Assembly (NCBI GenBank): GCA_964498725.1
Contig: CAZCHS010000134.1
Location: 1 to 8,242 of the forward strand
Reading direction: 5' to 3'
DNA: 8,242 nt
From: JAFGTP01 sp964498725
GTDB taxonomy: Bacteria; Fidelibacterota; UBA2242; JAFGTP01
Part shown: in pieces, positions 1 through 6,289 of the stretch
How positions within the stretch are numbered: position 1 is the first letter of the stretch
How the letters are laid out: every line of letters begins with the position of its first letter
Notes under the pieces: model-generated
Database searches by the model: none
Told to the model about the DNA's origin: nothing
Seen by the model: the letters and a program-made list of their open reading frames with translations, nothing else
Position numbers and translations under genes: made by a program

Positions 1-69
1 ATTTTCCAATTCATCTTTTTATTGATTTTTCGTAATCTGTTAATTTTATTCGCTTTCCTTAAAAAAATT

Positions 70-95
70 GAAAATTCATGAATAATTCAGGTTAA
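70..95 (+). repeat. Shared upstream element, copy A (xylB side)
   Basis: This AT-rich stretch has a GAAAATTCAT block (70-79), a 5-nt spacer and an ATTCAGGTTAA block (85-95). Both blocks recur exactly, with an 8-nt spacer, on the minus strand upstream of glmS (8204-8232). The 18 bases at 78-95 also match a second glmS-leader copy (8129-8146, minus) with one mismatch. A perfect 10-bp palindrome, ATTCATGAAT, lies at 74-83. The element reads toward xylB and ends 88 nt before its start codon. It could be a promoter, since AATAAT at 81-86 resembles a -10 box, or a regulator site. The match is seen directly; the function is inferred. Confidence 0.45.
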
Positions 96-139
96 GTTTA
101 GTTAAAAATAAGATTTTTATTTTGAAAATCCAATCATTC

Positions 140-154
140 GTGTAAATTTTACAC
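140..154. promoter_or_regulatory. Perfect palindrome upstream of xylB, candidate operator
   Basis: GTGTAAA-T-TTTACAC is a perfect 7-bp inverted repeat around one central base. It ends 29 nt before the xylB start codon, between the likely promoter region and the ribosome-binding site, which suits a repressor operator. Its TGTAAA half-sites resemble targets of LacI-family proteins. They also loosely resemble the TGTA...TACA pattern of HexR, an RpiR-family repressor. An RpiR-family gene lies about 4 kb downstream, but nothing in the sequence ties it to this site. No second copy was seen elsewhere in the window. Confidence 0.5.
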
Positions 155-171
155 AAATATAGAATTCTAAA

Positions 172-180
172 GGCGGGGGA
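172..180 (+). promoter_or_regulatory. Ribosome-binding site of xylB
   Basis: A purine-rich GGCGGGGGA run ends 3 nt before the ATG at 184. It is G-rich rather than a canonical AGGAGG, but it is the only such run nearby and supports this start. Confidence 0.5.
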
Positions 181-183
181 TTA

Positions 184-1662
184 ATGTATAGTATCGGTTA
201 TGACATTGGCAGTTCATCAATTAAAGGATCAATTGTTAATCTGAAAACCGGAGAGATAGTCAAGTCTGCACAATATCCGGACCAGGAAATGACGATCAAT
301 TCACCCCAACCCGGTTGGGCAGAACAGCATCCTGAAACCTGGTGGGAAGCGGTAAAAAAGGTAACCGCCAGAATTCTGGATGGCTTTAGTGATGACAAAA
401 GAGGGATTAAATATATTGGTATTTCCTATCAGATGCATGGTCTTGTGACAGTTGATAAAAATGGGGACGCGATACGTTCATCAATCATCTGGTGTGACAG
501 CCGCGCCATTGAAGCCGGTGAGGAAATTGAAAAAGCAATGGATACCGGTTTTTGCCTGAAAAATTATCTCAACGCACCGGGAAATTTTACACTGGCAAAA
601 CTGAAATGGGTGAAAGATAATGAACCTGAAAATTACGATAAAATTTATAAAATAATGCTGCCTGGTGATTATATAGCCATGAAACTGACCGGCGATATTG
701 TGACAACAGCTTCCGGTTTGTCAGAAGGTATTTTCTGGAATTTCAAAACCGGTCAATTAGCTGTGGAAATGCTGGAAAAAGTTGGCATTGATAAAAACCT
801 TATTCCTGAAATAGTGGATACTTTTTCACACCAGGGAACCGTTACAAAAGAGTTTGCCGGTAAATTTGGATTACCTCGTGATCTGACTGTGAATTACCGG
901 GCCGGAGATCAACCCAATAACGCCTTTTCATTGAATGTACTCAATCCCGGGGAAGTAGCGACAACTGCCGGAACTTCCGGGGTGGTTTATGGAGTGTCGG
1001 ACCGGATTACCCATGACCCAAAATCCAGAGTGAATTCCTTTGCTCATGTCAATCATACCTCTGACGATCCTCGCCTGGGAATTTTGCTTTGTGTCAATGG
1101 CTGTGGTATTTCTAATTCATGGATAAAAAAAATTGCCGGTAAATATGAATATGATGAAATGAATGAATTGGCTGCGAAAGTAGCTGCCGGATCAGAAAAT
1201 TTACAAATATTACCTTTTGGAAATGGTGCCGAGCGAATGCTGGGAAATAAAAATCCCGGTTACAGTATTCACGGACTGGATTTTAATCGCCACTCCGAAG
1301 CCCATTTGTTTCGCGCTACTCAGGAAGCTGTGGCCTTTGCCTTTAGTTACGGAATGGAAATCATGCAGGAAATGGGAGTGGATTTAAAGATCATGCGCGC
1401 GGGTTCGGCGAATATGTTTCTCAGTCCGGTTTTTCGGGAAACATTGTCAAATATTAATGCGTCAGTTATTGAACTTTACAATACTGATGGATCAGTAGGC
1501 GCAGCGCGTGGTGCGGCATTGGGGGGCGGTTATTTTGCTTCGGCTGATGAAGCCTTTAATAATCTGGAAGTGGTTCAGCGCATTGAGCCAAATAGCTTAA
1601 AATCAGAAGTTACCAGGGATGCTTATCAAAATTGGAAAGAAAAGTTACAACAGGTTTTATAA
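184..1662 (+). CDS. xylB: Xylulokinase (FGGY carbohydrate kinase family)
   Basis: This cytoplasmic kinase phosphorylates D-xylulose with ATP to D-xylulose-5-phosphate, the last step of xylose entry into the pentose phosphate pathway. The 492-residue length is normal for the FGGY family. The N-terminal actin-like domain opens with the phosphate-binding YDIGSSSIKG (6-15). It contains QMHG (83-86), typical of xylulokinases, and IIWCDSRA (101-108). The catalytic aspartate is D242 in AGDQPNNA, and the ATP-site loop is TAGTSGV (261-267). The C-terminal FGGY region has AGSANMFLSPVFRE (406-419), a variant of the usual GGGA-S signature, and ends with the glycine-rich GAARGAALGGG (439-449). The start is supported by a G-rich site just upstream. 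A xylose/H+ symporter follows 58 nt downstream on the same strand, which supports xylulose over other ketoses as substrate. No xylose isomerase gene is present. The best alternative is a related FGGY kinase for another pentulose. Confidence 0.9.
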   Translation: MYSIGYDIGSSSIKGSIVNLKTGEIVKSAQYPDQEMTINSPQPGWAEQHPETWWEAVKKVTARILDGFSDDKRGIKYIGISYQMHGLVTVDKNGDAIRSSIIWCDSRAIEAGEEIEKAMDTGFCLKNYLNAPGNFTLAKLKWVKDNEPENYDKIYKIMLPGDYIAMKLTGDIVTTASGLSEGIFWNFKTGQLAVEMLEKVGIDKNLIPEIVDTFSHQGTVTKEFAGKFGLPRDLTVNYRAGDQPNNAFSLNVLNPGEVATTAGTSGVVYGVSDRITHDPKSRVNSFAHVNHTSDDPRLGILLCVNGCGISNSWIKKIAGKYEYDEMNELAAKVAAGSENLQILPFGNGAERMLGNKNPGYSIHGLDFNRHSEAHLFRATQEAVAFAFSYGMEIMQEMGVDLKIMRAGSANMFLSPVFRETLSNINASVIELYNTDGSVGAARGAALGGGYFASADEAFNNLEVVQRIEPNSLKSEVTRDAYQNWKEKLQQVL

Positions 1663-1710
1663 AAATAATTTAGCATATCAAAGGGTGTATAACCTGAGGG
1701 AAATTTAACA

Positions 1711-1715
1711 AGGGG
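1711..1715 (+). promoter_or_regulatory. Ribosome-binding site of xylE
   Basis: AGGGG lies 5 nt before the ATG at 1721 and fixes the start. The whole xylB-xylE gap (1663-1720) shows no clear terminator, consistent with co-transcription. Confidence 0.65.
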
Positions 1716-1720
1716 AAAGC

Positions 1721-3130
1721 ATGATAGAAAAAAAGAAATATGTATTATTGATCACTTTTGTGGTGACACTGGGCGGATTGCTGTTTGGCTATGATACCGC
1801 TGTAATATCAGGAACGGTTAGTTCTTTGGAATTCTTTTTTATTTTACCCAGAATGTTGGGGGAGACCGCAGCAAATTCGTTGCTGGGATTCACTACCTCA
1901 AGCGCTCTTATCGGCTGCATCATCGGTGGTGCCATTGCCGGAATCATGAGCGTGAAATTCGGCCGGAAAAATTCATTGAGGATTGCCGCGACACTCTTTT
2001 TAATTTCTGCAATTGGTTCAGCCTATCCGGAAATGCTCTTTGCCGGAATTGGTGTGTTAGGGCACAAAGTCCTGCCACAATTTATATTCTATCGAATAAT
2101 CGGTGGTGTTGGCGTCGGTATGGCATCATTGCTCTCGCCTCTTTATATTGCTGAAGTAGCACCGGCTCATGAACGCGGGCGGCTGGTATCGTACAATCAA
2201 TTTGCAATTATTTTCGGAATGCTGATAGTATATTTTGTTAATTATTTTATTTCTCTGCAAGGAAATGAAAGTTGGTTGCAGACAGTGGGCTGGCGCTGGA
2301 TGTTCGCTTCCGAGGTCATACCGGCATCCTTATTTTTGATCCTGCTTAATTTTGTGCCGGAAACACCACGCTGGTTAATGCTCAAAGGCCGTGAAGAAGA
2401 AGCAGTGTCTGTTCTGAACCGCATCAATCCGGTGGAACGGACAGAGCGGATATTGAAAGAGATAAAAGAATCCCTGAGTCACCATTCCGGACGGTTGCTG
2501 GCTTTTGGGTGGCTGGTGATTGTCATTGGGATTTTGTTGTCGGTTTTTCAGCAGTTTGTAGGTATCAATGTGGTGCTCTATTACGCGCCGGAAATTTTCA
2601 AGAATATGGGAGCTTCTACAAATTCCGCATTGCTCCAGACTGTTTTGGTTGGCGCGATCAATTTGTCTTTTACAGTTGTCGCCATTAAGACTGTGGATAA
2701 TTTCGGACGGAAGCCATTGCAGATCATTGGGGCTTTTATAATGGCGTTTGCAATGTTTTCCTTAGGGACGCTTTTCGCCTTTCAGAATGTGGGTATTTTC
2801 GCGCTCCTCAGCATGCTGCTCTACATTGCCGGTTTTGCCATGAGCTGGGGACCGGTGACCTGGGTGCTGATCTCTGAGATTTTTCCCAACAAAATCCGTG
2901 GCCGGGCCATGTCTATTGCGGTGGCAGCGCAATGGATATCCAATTACCTGGTATCCTGGACTTTTCCCATGATGGATAAGAGTACGGTGTTGAACAATCT
3001 GTTCCATCATGGATTCGCCTATTGGGTTTATGGCATAATGGGAGTTCTGGCAGCGATTTTTATGTGGAAACTGGTGCCGGAAACCAAAGGCAAAACCCTG
3101 GAACAAATGGAATCGCTTTGGGAAAAATGA
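1721..3130 (+). CDS. xylE: D-xylose:H+ symporter, MFS sugar porter family
   Basis: This inner-membrane transporter of 12 predicted helices imports D-xylose with a proton. At 469 residues it is slightly shorter than E. coli XylE (491), missing mainly the C-terminal tail. Sugar-porter motifs run in order: GGLLFGYDTAVISG (18-31), FGRK (80-83), RIIGGVGVG (125-133), PETPRWL (213-219), FQQFVGINVVLYY (276-288), DNFGRKP (326-332), SWGPVTWVLISEIFP (375-389), AAQW (402-405) and PETKGKTLEQ (453-462). From my memory of the E. coli protein, its xylose contacts have equivalents here: Q160, Q277, Q278, N283, Y287, W376, Q404 and W405. The proton-coupling residues D25, R125 and E198 also match. This makes xylose much more likely than glucose or arabinose. 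The gene sits 58 nt behind xylB, probably in one operon. No regulator or isomerase gene accompanies them here. Confidence 0.92.
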   Translation: MIEKKKYVLLITFVVTLGGLLFGYDTAVISGTVSSLEFFFILPRMLGETAANSLLGFTTSSALIGCIIGGAIAGIMSVKFGRKNSLRIAATLFLISAIGSAYPEMLFAGIGVLGHKVLPQFIFYRIIGGVGVGMASLLSPLYIAEVAPAHERGRLVSYNQFAIIFGMLIVYFVNYFISLQGNESWLQTVGWRWMFASEVIPASLFLILLNFVPETPRWLMLKGREEEAVSVLNRINPVERTERILKEIKESLSHHSGRLLAFGWLVIVIGILLSVFQQFVGINVVLYYAPEIFKNMGASTNSALLQTVLVGAINLSFTVVAIKTVDNFGRKPLQIIGAFIMAFAMFSLGTLFAFQNVGIFALLSMLLYIAGFAMSWGPVTWVLISEIFPNKIRGRAMSIAVAAQWISNYLVSWTFPMMDKSTVLNNLFHHGFAYWVYGIMGVLAAIFMWKLVPETKGKTLEQMESLWEK

Positions 3131-3165
3131 AAATTTATGAATTAATCCGGATGAATCATATCGGG

Positions 3166-4017
3166 CTATTGAAGGTTTTTCTTTTGAAAATTTTTGCAAC
3201 TGCCGCCGACTTTGATTTGTTTGATCTGCCGGTTTTCTGTTGTAATACGAACATCAATCTGTGATTTTTTATCCATACTAAAGCCCTGGTAAAAATGGAT
3301 AGATATTTCTTTTGCCATTTCCATATTTGTGTGTTTAAAAAGATAACCGGCCAATGCGCCACTGGCTGTTCCGGTGGCTGATTCTTCTTCGATTCCCAGC
3401 AGCGGCGCAAAATTACGGCAATAGATTTTTTCATCTTCCACAGCAAATAAATGGTAACCAACGATATCATATTCACGGCTGATTTCCGCGATTTTATCAA
3501 AATCGGGCTTAAGTTTATTCAAAAGGTCAAGGGATAAAATCGGCACAATCAGGTCTTTTAACCCGGTAGACACAATTTGTAATGGTAAATCTGACCGCAG
3601 TTCCGCTGTGGTAATATTTAAAGAGTCGGCTACTATGGCTTTCTTTATTTTTTGATAATAGATCGGATTGGGTTGCTCCATAAAAACAGTGCAGTCCTCA
3701 AAAATATCGATGTCGAGGATGCCTGCTTTGGTCTCCATTGTGTAACTGCCGGCAGTAATTGTTCCGGTCTCAAACAGGGTGAAAAAAGTACCGATTGTTG
3801 CGTGACCGCAAAGGGCCACCTCTTCAACCGGTGTGAAAAATCGAACTTTAAAATCCGCTTGTTTGGATGTGAAGACAAAAGCTGTCTCAGAAAAACCAAC
3901 TGTTTTGGCGATTTCAATATATTCTTCAGCACTTAATTGTGGTGCATCCAATACTACTCCGGCCGGGTTGCCGCCGGTTTTATCCAGTGCGAAACTATTG
4001 CAGGTATATACGATCAT
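3166..4017 (-). CDS. PhzF-family isomerase/epimerase-like protein
   Basis: This is a 283-residue cytoplasmic enzyme with the diaminopimelate-epimerase fold. The family includes PhzF, which isomerises an intermediate of phenazine synthesis, but most members (YddE type) have unknown substrates. Visible motifs are GNPAGVV (16-22), GFSETAF (41-47) with the expected catalytic glutamate E44, FFTPVEEVALCGHATIG (60-76), and FAPLLGIEEESATGTASG (203-220). The last motif replaces the common EDPATGS with EESATGT, so the aspartate and serine thought to take part in PhzF catalysis become E212 and T217. I recall this from a large YddE-like subgroup. The start at 4017 is preferred over an in-frame start at 4050 because GAGG lies 7 nt upstream and MIVYTCNSFA is where family proteins normally begin. 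The gene is convergent with xylE (35-nt gap) and divergent from an rpiR-type gene. No phenazine genes are nearby, so a phenazine role is unlikely. Confidence 0.88.
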   Translation of the reverse strand: MIVYTCNSFALDKTGGNPAGVVLDAPQLSAEEYIEIAKTVGFSETAFVFTSKQADFKVRFFTPVEEVALCGHATIGTFFTLFETGTITAGSYTMETKAGILDIDIFEDCTVFMEQPNPIYYQKIKKAIVADSLNITTAELRSDLPLQIVSTGLKDLIVPILSLDLLNKLKPDFDKIAEISREYDIVGYHLFAVEDEKIYCRNFAPLLGIEEESATGTASGALAGYLFKHTNMEMAKEISIHFYQGFSMDKKSQIDVRITTENRQIKQIKVGGSCKNFQKKNLQ

Positions 4018-4024
4018 AAATAAA

Positions 4025-4028
4025 CCTC
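4025..4028 (-). promoter_or_regulatory. Ribosome-binding site of the phzF-like gene
   Basis: Read on the minus strand, GAGG lies 7 nt before the ATG at 4017. It decides this start over the upstream in-frame codon at 4050, and it overlaps the left arm of an inverted repeat (4027-4066). Confidence 0.6.
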
Positions 4029-4066
4029 GATTTTGAATGAATGTAACCAAAAGTATTGAAAATCGA
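4027..4066. promoter_or_regulatory. Inverted repeat in the divergent phzF/rpiR control region
   Basis: TCGATTTTGAAT (4027-4038) and ATTGAAAATCGA (4055-4066) are inverted arms matching at 11 of 12 positions, including 8 uninterrupted outer bases. They are 16 nt apart and their centres are 28 bp apart. The left arm overlaps the phzF ribosome-binding site, and the right arm holds a TTGAAA that could be a -35 box for the rpiR-type gene. A protein bound here could control both genes; autoregulation by the RpiR-type protein is the simplest guess. As a hairpin the long loop is unfavourable, so a DNA-level role is more likely. The repeat is seen directly; its role is inferred. Confidence 0.4.
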
Positions 4067-4131
4067 AATCTGTAGATGGTATTTTTATTATAAAAAACCG
4101 ATAAAATGGTTAATTTAAATGGAATAAATAA

Positions 4132-4137
4132 AGAGGA
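4132..4137 (+). promoter_or_regulatory. Ribosome-binding site supporting the GTG start of the rpiR-type gene
   Basis: AGAGGA lies 4 nt before a GTG at 4142. The upstream ATG at 4106 has no Shine-Dalgarno sequence. A TATAAA at 4089-4094, if it is the -10 box, would put the transcript start almost on that ATG. Both points favour GTG 4142. Confidence 0.5.
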
Positions 4138-4141
4138 TGAT

Positions 4142-4990
4142 GTGCCGGAAAATTTTTTAAAAATAAAACAAATGATAATAGATAAAAGCGCGGTGTTTTC
4201 TAAGCGGCAAAAAAGGATTGCCGATTATATCATAGAAAACCCCCATAATTTTGCCCTGAAATCGGTTCATGAACTGGAAAAAGAATTAAAGATCAGCAAA
4301 TCCACGATCGTCAGACTTGCCCAGGAGCTCGGCTACAGTGGTATTTTGGCTTTAAAGAAAGACATTCGCGGTTATGTCAGCAATTCCTTTGAACCCCTGG
4401 AACGCTATGAAAATCTATTATCCAAAGATAATGAAACAGACAATTATATTGATCTGCTAAACGATGAGGTGATCATCAATCTGCACAAGAACCGGGATTT
4501 GATCGATTATGATCAATTTCTGCGCTTTACCGATCTGATTGAAACTGCCAAAGAGGTGCATACCCTGGGGGCCGGCGTATCCTATTTTCTGGCTGAAATT
4601 GCCGCTTATCTGCTCAACCGGGTTTCCATTAAATCTTTTCCTTTTAACAGGGGAGGAGCGCCTTTTCCGGAACAGGTATTGAATTTTAATGATGAGGATT
4701 TGATTTTGGCCTTTTATTTCCCGGCTTACACCAAAGAAATATATGAAACCGTAAAATTCGCAAAATCCAAGGGGATCAAGGTTATTGTAATTACTGATAC
4801 CGCGACCAATAATATTGTCGGGCAATGTGATGCTTATCTGCAGGTTGCTGTGGAAAGCTGCACTATCTCCAATTCGCTCAGTTCCATTATCACAGTTTTA
4901 TATGCTATTATCGCAAAAATTGGACAGCATAAAAAGGCCGAAACCCTGAAAGCGCTCAAAGTTGTCAAAGAATTACGCAAGGATTCCTGA
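4142..4990 (+). CDS. RpiR/MurR-family transcriptional regulator (HTH + SIS domains)
   Basis: This 282-residue cytoplasmic DNA-binding regulator belongs to a family whose members bind sugar phosphates through a SIS domain. The start is GTG with AGAGGA upstream; an ATG at 4106 would add 12 residues but has no ribosome-binding site. Positions here count from the GTG. The N-terminal HTH_6 domain (about 8-83) has the usual FSKRQKRIADYIIENP (19-34) and the helix-turn-helix SVHELEKELKISKSTIVRLA (41-60). The SIS domain spans about 136-270, with the first loop LGAGVS (142-147) and DLILAFYFPAYTKE (186-199). That second stretch normally reads like AISFSGYTKE. Here FPAYT removes the serine and glycine that hold the phosphate, so the effector or its binding may differ. 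The gene is divergent from the phzF-like gene across an inverted repeat. Its stop lies 4 nt from the converging rlmG stop. Its targets are unknown; the xylose genes are a possibility only. Confidence 0.88.
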   Translation: MPENFLKIKQMIIDKSAVFSKRQKRIADYIIENPHNFALKSVHELEKELKISKSTIVRLAQELGYSGILALKKDIRGYVSNSFEPLERYENLLSKDNETDNYIDLLNDEVIINLHKNRDLIDYDQFLRFTDLIETAKEVHTLGAGVSYFLAEIAAYLLNRVSIKSFPFNRGGAPFPEQVLNFNDEDLILAFYFPAYTKEIYETVKFAKSKGIKVIVITDTATNNIVGQCDAYLQVAVESCTISNSLSSIITVLYAIIAKIGQHKKAETLKALKVVKELRKDS

Positions 4991-4994
4991 AATA

Positions 4995-6137
4995 TCAGAC
5001 ATTGAATTGAATATCTTCAATATCCTTTTCCTCATTATCAGGCCTGTTAAAACATTCATAAATGATATATTTTTCATTTTCATCCATGACGGTTACTTCA
5101 TTGAAGTATTTTTCCAAATGGGTCAGATAGTTCAGATGTTTATTAGCTACCATTTGAAAACGGCCATTTTCAGTCAATATTCGCGCAACATGCTGAAATA
5201 ATTCCAGCGAGACCTCAATATTGTTTTCATATTCGAAATGGAAGGGCGGGTTTGATACTACGAAATCAAAGGTATGATTGTCGAAAATCTTCAGATTGTC
5301 ATCATAGTAAAAATGGAAATTCTTCCCCTTCAGGTTCAATTTTGCTGATTCTACCGCCAGGAAAAAATCATCAATGAGATGATAATCAGCATTGTTTTTC
5401 ATGGCTGTCATGGCTTGTGTAAGAATGCCATTGCCACATCCTAAATCCAAAATTATTTTGTCCCGCACCTGCAGATCAAGATGATCAATCAGAAAGGATG
5501 TTGCCGGATCGATTTTACCGGCGGAGAAGATGCCCGGATAGTGCCGGACCACGTCATCTTTGTAGGGAATTTCCCTGATGAGGTCGCGCTCTTTAAAGGG
5601 TTTCGGCTTTTTCATGATCAGTAAACGGGATTTTTTCCACGCTTTTGTTTGCACGGCTTCTTCGAAATATTCATTGGCCAGTTCCAGCATGCTTTTGGAA
5701 AAATGCCGGGTCATGAATCCGCAAATCACAGTCCCTTGTTTCTTGATTTTTTTTGAAAGGTGCTGCAGATAATATTGGAAGAGATCGAGGGATTTCGGTT
5801 GTTTGATTATGGCCAGGTCCATTTTTAGTTTTGGCCTGGAAAAAAGGTCCATAAACTGAAGGTCATCGGTTGGTAGTTGATTGATTTCCCGGTTTTGAAT
5901 AATTGCTTTTTCCTGGGATTTATAACTGATCATTGAGAGCGGTTGATAGTCTCTGAACATTGTATTCAGGAACCCAAAGCGGTCGTGGTACAAAATGATT
6001 TTTTTGTCATCTAAATTTTCATCTTCCAGATGCTTGATGATCAATTCATCAGCGGCATTCCAGGCCCGCAGGGATTTATTCCTGGTTTTTGGGTAGCGAA
6101 TAAACTCGTACTTCTTATCTTTGTGCAAAAATAACAT
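4995..6137 (-). CDS. rlmG: 23S rRNA (guanine-N2) methyltransferase, RlmG type
   Basis: This cytoplasmic SAM-dependent enzyme is expected to methylate the exocyclic N2 of one guanine of 23S rRNA (G1835 in E. coli). Counting from ATG 6137 it has 380 residues, close to E. coli RlmG (378). The N-terminal half is a degenerate methyltransferase-like domain with family features RYPKTRNKSLRAWNAADE (14-31), IKQPKSL (111-117) and TKAWKKSRLL (164-173). The C-terminal catalytic domain has FSAGKIDPATSFLIDHL (204-220), SAM motif I DLGCGNGI (231-238) and the catalytic NPPFH (296-300) of amino-group methyltransferases. VANKHLNYLTHLEKYF (330-345) follows and matches the VANRHLDYFHKLKKIF stretch that I recall from E. 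coli RlmG. RsmC is the nearest alternative, but the collinear match across both domains favours RlmG. A GTG at 6143 could add two residues. The gene lies 152 nt behind glmS on the same strand. Its stop is 4 nt from that of the rpiR-type gene. Confidence 0.85.
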   Translation of the reverse strand: MLFLHKDKKYEFIRYPKTRNKSLRAWNAADELIIKHLEDENLDDKKIILYHDRFGFLNTMFRDYQPLSMISYKSQEKAIIQNREINQLPTDDLQFMDLFSRPKLKMDLAIIKQPKSLDLFQYYLQHLSKKIKKQGTVICGFMTRHFSKSMLELANEYFEEAVQTKAWKKSRLLIMKKPKPFKERDLIREIPYKDDVVRHYPGIFSAGKIDPATSFLIDHLDLQVRDKIILDLGCGNGILTQAMTAMKNNADYHLIDDFFLAVESAKLNLKGKNFHFYYDDNLKIFDNHTFDFVVSNPPFHFEYENNIEVSLELFQHVARILTENGRFQMVANKHLNYLTHLEKYFNEVTVMDENEKYIIYECFNRPDNEEKDIEDIQFNV

Positions 6138-6140
6138 TGG

Positions 6141-6145
6141 CACCT
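6141..6145 (-). promoter_or_regulatory. Ribosome-binding site of rlmG
   Basis: On the minus strand AGGTG lies 3 nt before ATG 6137, and the overlapping GTAGG would be 5 nt away. It overlaps the alternative GTG start at 6143, so ATG is preferred, though only moderately. Confidence 0.4.
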
Positions 6146-6179
6146 ACTTCTAATTTTATAATTTACTTTAACCGGAATA

Positions 6180-6206
6180 AATATAAAGAAAATATCTGTT
6201 TGACAA
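6180..6206 (-). promoter_or_regulatory. Candidate sigma70-type promoter of rlmG
   Basis: On the minus strand TTGTCA (6201-6206) and TATATT (6180-6185) each match the -35 and -10 consensus at five of six positions. The spacing is 15 nt, shorter than the ideal 17. A short inverted repeat (6197-6214) overlaps the -35. In such AT-rich DNA chance matches are common, so this is tentative. Confidence 0.3.
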
Positions 6207-6214
6207 AACAAACA
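6197..6214. repeat. Short perfect inverted repeat upstream of rlmG
   Basis: TGTTTG (6197-6202) and CAAACA (6209-6214) form a perfect 6-bp inverted repeat around a 6-nt centre. It overlaps the candidate rlmG -35 box and could be an operator or a weak hairpin. It is too short to be certain in AT-rich DNA. Confidence 0.25.
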
Positions 6215-6253
6215 ATATGAAAAAATTCAATGAAAAGGAAAAATACAACAAGT

Positions 6254-6277
6254 TATGCCATTTCAAATCATGACATA
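6254..6277 (-). terminator. Possible hairpin/terminator after glmS
   Basis: On the minus strand TATGTCAT and ATGGCATA form an 8-bp stem with one G-U pair and an 8-nt loop, starting 12 nt after the glmS stop. On the plus strand the same pair would be an A-C mismatch, so the structure fits the glmS transcript. The T-rich run that follows is interrupted and not adjacent, so termination would be weak and read-through into rlmG remains possible. Confidence 0.3.
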
Positions 6278-6289
6278 CCTCTGAGACTG

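Noticed and set aside
1..9. ATTTTCCAA at both ends of the window (1-9 and 8227-8235)
   Set aside because: A 9-nt AT-rich match at arbitrary window edges is easily chance; there is no target duplication, transposase or integrase to make it an element end.
3131..3165. Terminator between xylE and the phzF-like gene
   Set aside because: Only a weak imperfect CCGGAT/ATATCGG pairing is visible in the 35-nt gap. The T-runs at 3176-3196 lie inside the phzF-like coding region after a purely A-T stem.
2762..3199. Open frame on the minus strand opposite xylE
   Set aside because: It overlaps strongly conserved transporter sequence, has no recognisable domain and no ribosome-binding site, so it is a shadow of xylE.
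3156..3500. Second minus-strand open frame inside the phzF-like gene
   Set aside because: It lies in another frame of a well-conserved gene, and its low-complexity protein matches no family I know.
6200..6222. Plus-strand TTGACA that could start an antisense transcript into the end of glmS
   Set aside because: The hexamer is perfect, but no convincing -10 follows at 16-18 nt and no gene lies downstream on that strand.
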